Of a stretch of 64,000 bases of DNA, positions 62,155-64,000 are shown in pieces. Both the position numbers and the translations under genes were made by a program. Source of the stretch: Pseudobdellovibrionaceae bacterium. Lineage in GTDB: Bacteria; Bdellovibrionota; Bdellovibrionia; Bdellovibrionales; Bdellovibrionaceae. Each line of letters starts with the position of its first letter. Positions within the stretch are counted from its first letter, which is position 1. The notes beneath the pieces are model-generated. The model was not told the DNA's origin. It made no database searches and worked only from the letters and a program-made list of their open reading frames with translations. The DNA lies in contig JALHMX010000016.1 in NCBI GenBank assembly GCA_022843825.1, forward strand, positions 1 to 64,000, written 5' to 3'.

Positions 62155-62459
62155 GGGGGATCTCCTATTTAAAGTTTTAAGCAAGATACAATATTTAAGC
62201 TAAATAAAAAATGTCAGTGTTCTAACGGTGTCAAAACCGTAAACAATTTATGAATATAGGTCTGTTGTTTTAGGGATTTAGAGAGTTGAAAACTATACAT
62301 TGTTCAGTTTTATATGGAAGTGACATTGTTTGACCGCTTTTAAATTGTTGTACACAGAAAAGGACTATACTCGTCTTAAAATGCATATAAACATGGTTTA
62401 CTTATAGCAACTAAGCGCTGTGGAATGAACTAACCCACAAAATAAAACAGGAGAAAAAA

Positions 62460-62840
62460 ATGAAAAAAACAGTATTTGCTTTAGCAATGGTTATGGCCTC
62501 AGTATCTTTTGCTCAACTATCTACAAAAGTGATCGGAACTTTAAAATCTTATCAGTATTCAAAAGAAAGTTCAGGATTTTATTTAACAATAAACGGAAAA
62601 GCTGCTGAGACCCTATATCTTAGTATTGTAAATAATGGTGGCGCAATAGATTTAGACAGCTATCGTTCAACTAAAGGGAAATTAACTACTGAAACTCATA
62701 TTGCTTACTCGAAGTCTCTAGTGTGCAAAAGAGACATAACAGATTTAAAACCTATTAAAAAGGAAGAAATTAAAGTTGAGTACTCTTGCGAAATAGATAT
62801 TTCAAAAGATGGAATTGCAAAAGAGCCTGCACGAGGTTAA
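62460..62840 (+). CDS. small secreted hypothetical protein
   Basis: The 126-residue protein has a signal peptide (cleaved near VSFA) and a small strand-rich, lysine-rich mature domain (KVIGTLKSYQYSKESSGFYL, TLYLSIVNNGGAIDL) with two cysteines (VCKRD and SCEID) that could pair. AGGAG lies 7 bases upstream of the ATG. A terminator follows. I cannot assign a family. Confidence 0.7.
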   Translation: MKKTVFALAMVMASVSFAQLSTKVIGTLKSYQYSKESSGFYLTINGKAAETLYLSIVNNGGAIDLDSYRSTKGKLTTETHIAYSKSLVCKRDITDLKPIKKEEIKVEYSCEIDISKDGIAKEPARG

Positions 62841-62861
62841 TTTAAGTTAGTATTTGAAAAC

Positions 62862-62890
62862 AAAAGGCTATGGATTTTCCATAGCCTTTT
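62862..62890. terminator. bidirectional Rho-independent terminator
   Basis: AAAAGGCTATGG and CCATAGCCTTTT form a 12-bp stem with a 5-base loop and A/T runs on both sides. It separates the convergent secreted-protein gene and the 52-residue membrane-protein gene, whose stop codon touches its right edge. Confidence 0.88.
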
Positions 62891-63048
62891 TATTTTAAAG
62901 AGTCTTGTTTCTGCTTGTCCTTTAAATCTTGATCATGTTTAGTGGCCCAGAGGTAAATAACTAGTACGCCCACGAGTAAAAAAACGATCAACCAAAAACC
63001 TAGAATTATGGTGGCGAATGATATAAAAGATCCGTCATCAGTATTCAT
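62890..63048 (-). CDS. small membrane protein (52 residues)
   Basis: A 53-codon frame runs from ATG at 63048 to TAA at 62890-62892. It encodes a short polar start (MNTDDGS), one strong membrane helix (about 9-35, IILGFWLIVFLLVGVLVIYLW) and a basic/acidic tail ending KQKQDSLK. It has the form of a small single-pass protein with the tail probably in the cytoplasm. No clear ribosome site precedes the ATG. It lies 35 bases after the lpd stop on the same strand and ends at a terminator, so it may be the last gene of that operon. Function is unknown. Confidence 0.6.
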   Translation of the reverse strand: MNTDDGSFISFATIILGFWLIVFLLVGVLVIYLWATKHDQDLKDKQKQDSLK

Positions 63049-63083
63049 AATGCGTTGTTTACAGTTTGGTTGCCTGGCACCTA

Positions 63084-64000
63084 TTAGCCTTGGCGCTGGC
63101 GTTTGTCGACGGCTAGCGCAGCTTCGCGGATAACTTCGGTCATGGTGGGGTGGGAGTGGAAGCTGCGGGCGACGTCTTCACTGGATCCGCCGAACTCCAT
63201 GGTAACAATTAACTCGCCCAGCATTTCGGAAGCACCGGCACCGACAATATGTGCACCAAGAATTTTATCTGATTCTTTATCCGCAATAATTTTTACAAAA
63301 CCCTCAGTGGCGCCGCGAGCTTTAGCTCGGGCATTAGCTGAGAATGGAAATTTTCCTACGTTAATTTCATGACCGTTGGCTTTACATTCAGCTTCCGTCA
63401 GACCCACACTGGCCACTTCAGGAAAGGTGTAAATTACTGACGGGCAAGTTGTATAATTCACATGTCCATATCCAGTTTTAATAAATTCCGCAACAGCGAC
63501 GCCTTCTTCTTCGGCTTTGTGGGCTAGCATCGGGCCTACGATGACATCACCAACAGCGAAAATGTTGGGAACATTAGTTTGCAAGTGCTTGTTCGTGACT
63601 ACGCGGCCACGCTCATCTTTAGCAATATTCACATTTTCTAATCCCAGCCCCTCGGTGTAGGGTTTACGTCCGGTAGAAACTAAAACAACATCGCCTTGAA
63701 TCGATGCCTTTTTATTGTCTTTTAAATTTTCATACTCTAGCTCAACACGCCCACCAGAAGAGCGAGAGCCTGTCACTTTTGTTGAGGTCATAAATGTTAC
63801 GCCCATTTTTTTCATCGATCGGACCAGAACATTAATGCAATCTTGGTCCATCATGGAGCAAATGGTGTCGGCATATTCAATTACAGTCACTTTTGACCCT
63901 AGACGCGCCCACACCGATCCCATTTCAAGACCAATAACTCCGCCGCCGACCACTAGAAATTCTTTGGGAACATAATCTAAGGCAAGCGCACCGGTTGAAG
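63084..64000 (-). CDS. lpdA: dihydrolipoyl dehydrogenase, C-terminal part (cut by window edge)
   Basis: The visible 305 residues are the NAD-binding and dimerisation halves of an E3 enzyme: FLVVGGGVIGLEMGSVWARLGSKVTVIEYA, DVVLVSTGRKPYTEGL, FAVGDVIVGPMLAHKAEEEG, then the dimerisation domain ending with the active His-Glu block SFHSHPTMTEV. The frame stays open to the window edge, so the N-terminal FAD half and CxxxxC site lie outside. E3 regenerates lipoamide in 2-oxoacid dehydrogenase complexes. Confidence 0.92.
   Translation of the reverse strand, partial: STGALALDYVPKEFLVVGGGVIGLEMGSVWARLGSKVTVIEYADTICSMMDQDCINVLVRSMKKMGVTFMTSTKVTGSRSSGGRVELEYENLKDNKKASIQGDVVLVSTGRKPYTEGLGLENVNIAKDERGRVVTNKHLQTNVPNIFAVGDVIVGPMLAHKAEEEGVAVAEFIKTGYGHVNYTTCPSVIYTFPEVASVGLTEAECKANGHEINVGKFPFSANARAKARGATEGFVKIIADKESDKILGAHIVGAGASEMLGELIVTMEFGGSSEDVARSFHSHPTMTEVIREAALAVDKRQRQG

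Noticed and set aside
62330-62371. Promoter from TTGACC at 62330 with TATACT at 62366
   Set aside because: The spacing is about 30 bases, far from the usual 17, so only the -10-like hexamer can be noted.

Overview
The window is an AT-rich, gene-dense bacterial chromosome segment with no rRNA, tRNA, prophage, integron or CRISPR. The gene content suggests a Gram-negative didermal bacterium of the Bdellovibrionota type (a Bdellovibrio-like predator or relative). Evidence for this is an Mla system, LptG, many lipoproteins and outer-membrane barrels, an Agl/Glt-like gliding locus resembling that of myxobacteria, secreted subtilases, and several murein-modifying enzymes. The lineage is inferred from gene content and style, not from a marker gene.

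Region 1 (1-15.2 kb). Minus-strand genes for a lipoprotein, an alpha/beta hydrolase and NadB face a long plus-strand operon. That operon runs: sensor kinase-like protein, REC/GGDEF-like protein, alr, mlaE, mlaF, mlaD, GYF/TPR protein, lipoprotein, YhaM-like nuclease, cysE. Most junctions overlap or touch, so it is probably one transcription unit joining envelope lipid transport and D-alanine supply to a degenerate signalling pair.

Region 2 (14.4-22.4 kb). Envelope and murein genes: a lytic-transglycosylase-like lipoprotein, an L,D-transpeptidase, a DMT permease, an FNR-type reductase, a PBP4-type carboxypeptidase, a PhoD-like phosphatase, rpsT (UUG start) and murJ.

Region 3 (22.4-35.1 kb). 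An eleven-gene minus-strand block resembles the Myxococcus AglRQS motor plus Glt complex: VWA lipoprotein, GYF/PilZ protein, ExbB/TolQ, two ExbD/TolR, a giant TPR protein, a small secreted protein, a GltG-like FHA/TM/TonB-C protein, an OM barrel, a second TPR protein and a coiled-coil protein.

Region 4 (35.1-48.2 kb). Accessory region: a long AT-rich intergenic stretch with a 12-bp palindrome, two tandem PA-domain subtilases, three small barrel-like proteins, a VKOR-DsbA fusion, a ChaN-like protein, a lone RAYT-type transposase, and an 822-residue lipoprotein with uracil-DNA-glycosylase-like motifs. The last is the most unusual item in the window.

Region 5 (48.2-64 kb). Mostly housekeeping: pyk, birA, nadC, a response regulator, and an operon lptG-def-fmt-rpe-hutH-hutU-BamE-like-CNT transporter. 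It is followed by small secreted and membrane proteins and the C-terminal part of dihydrolipoyl dehydrogenase, cut by the right edge.
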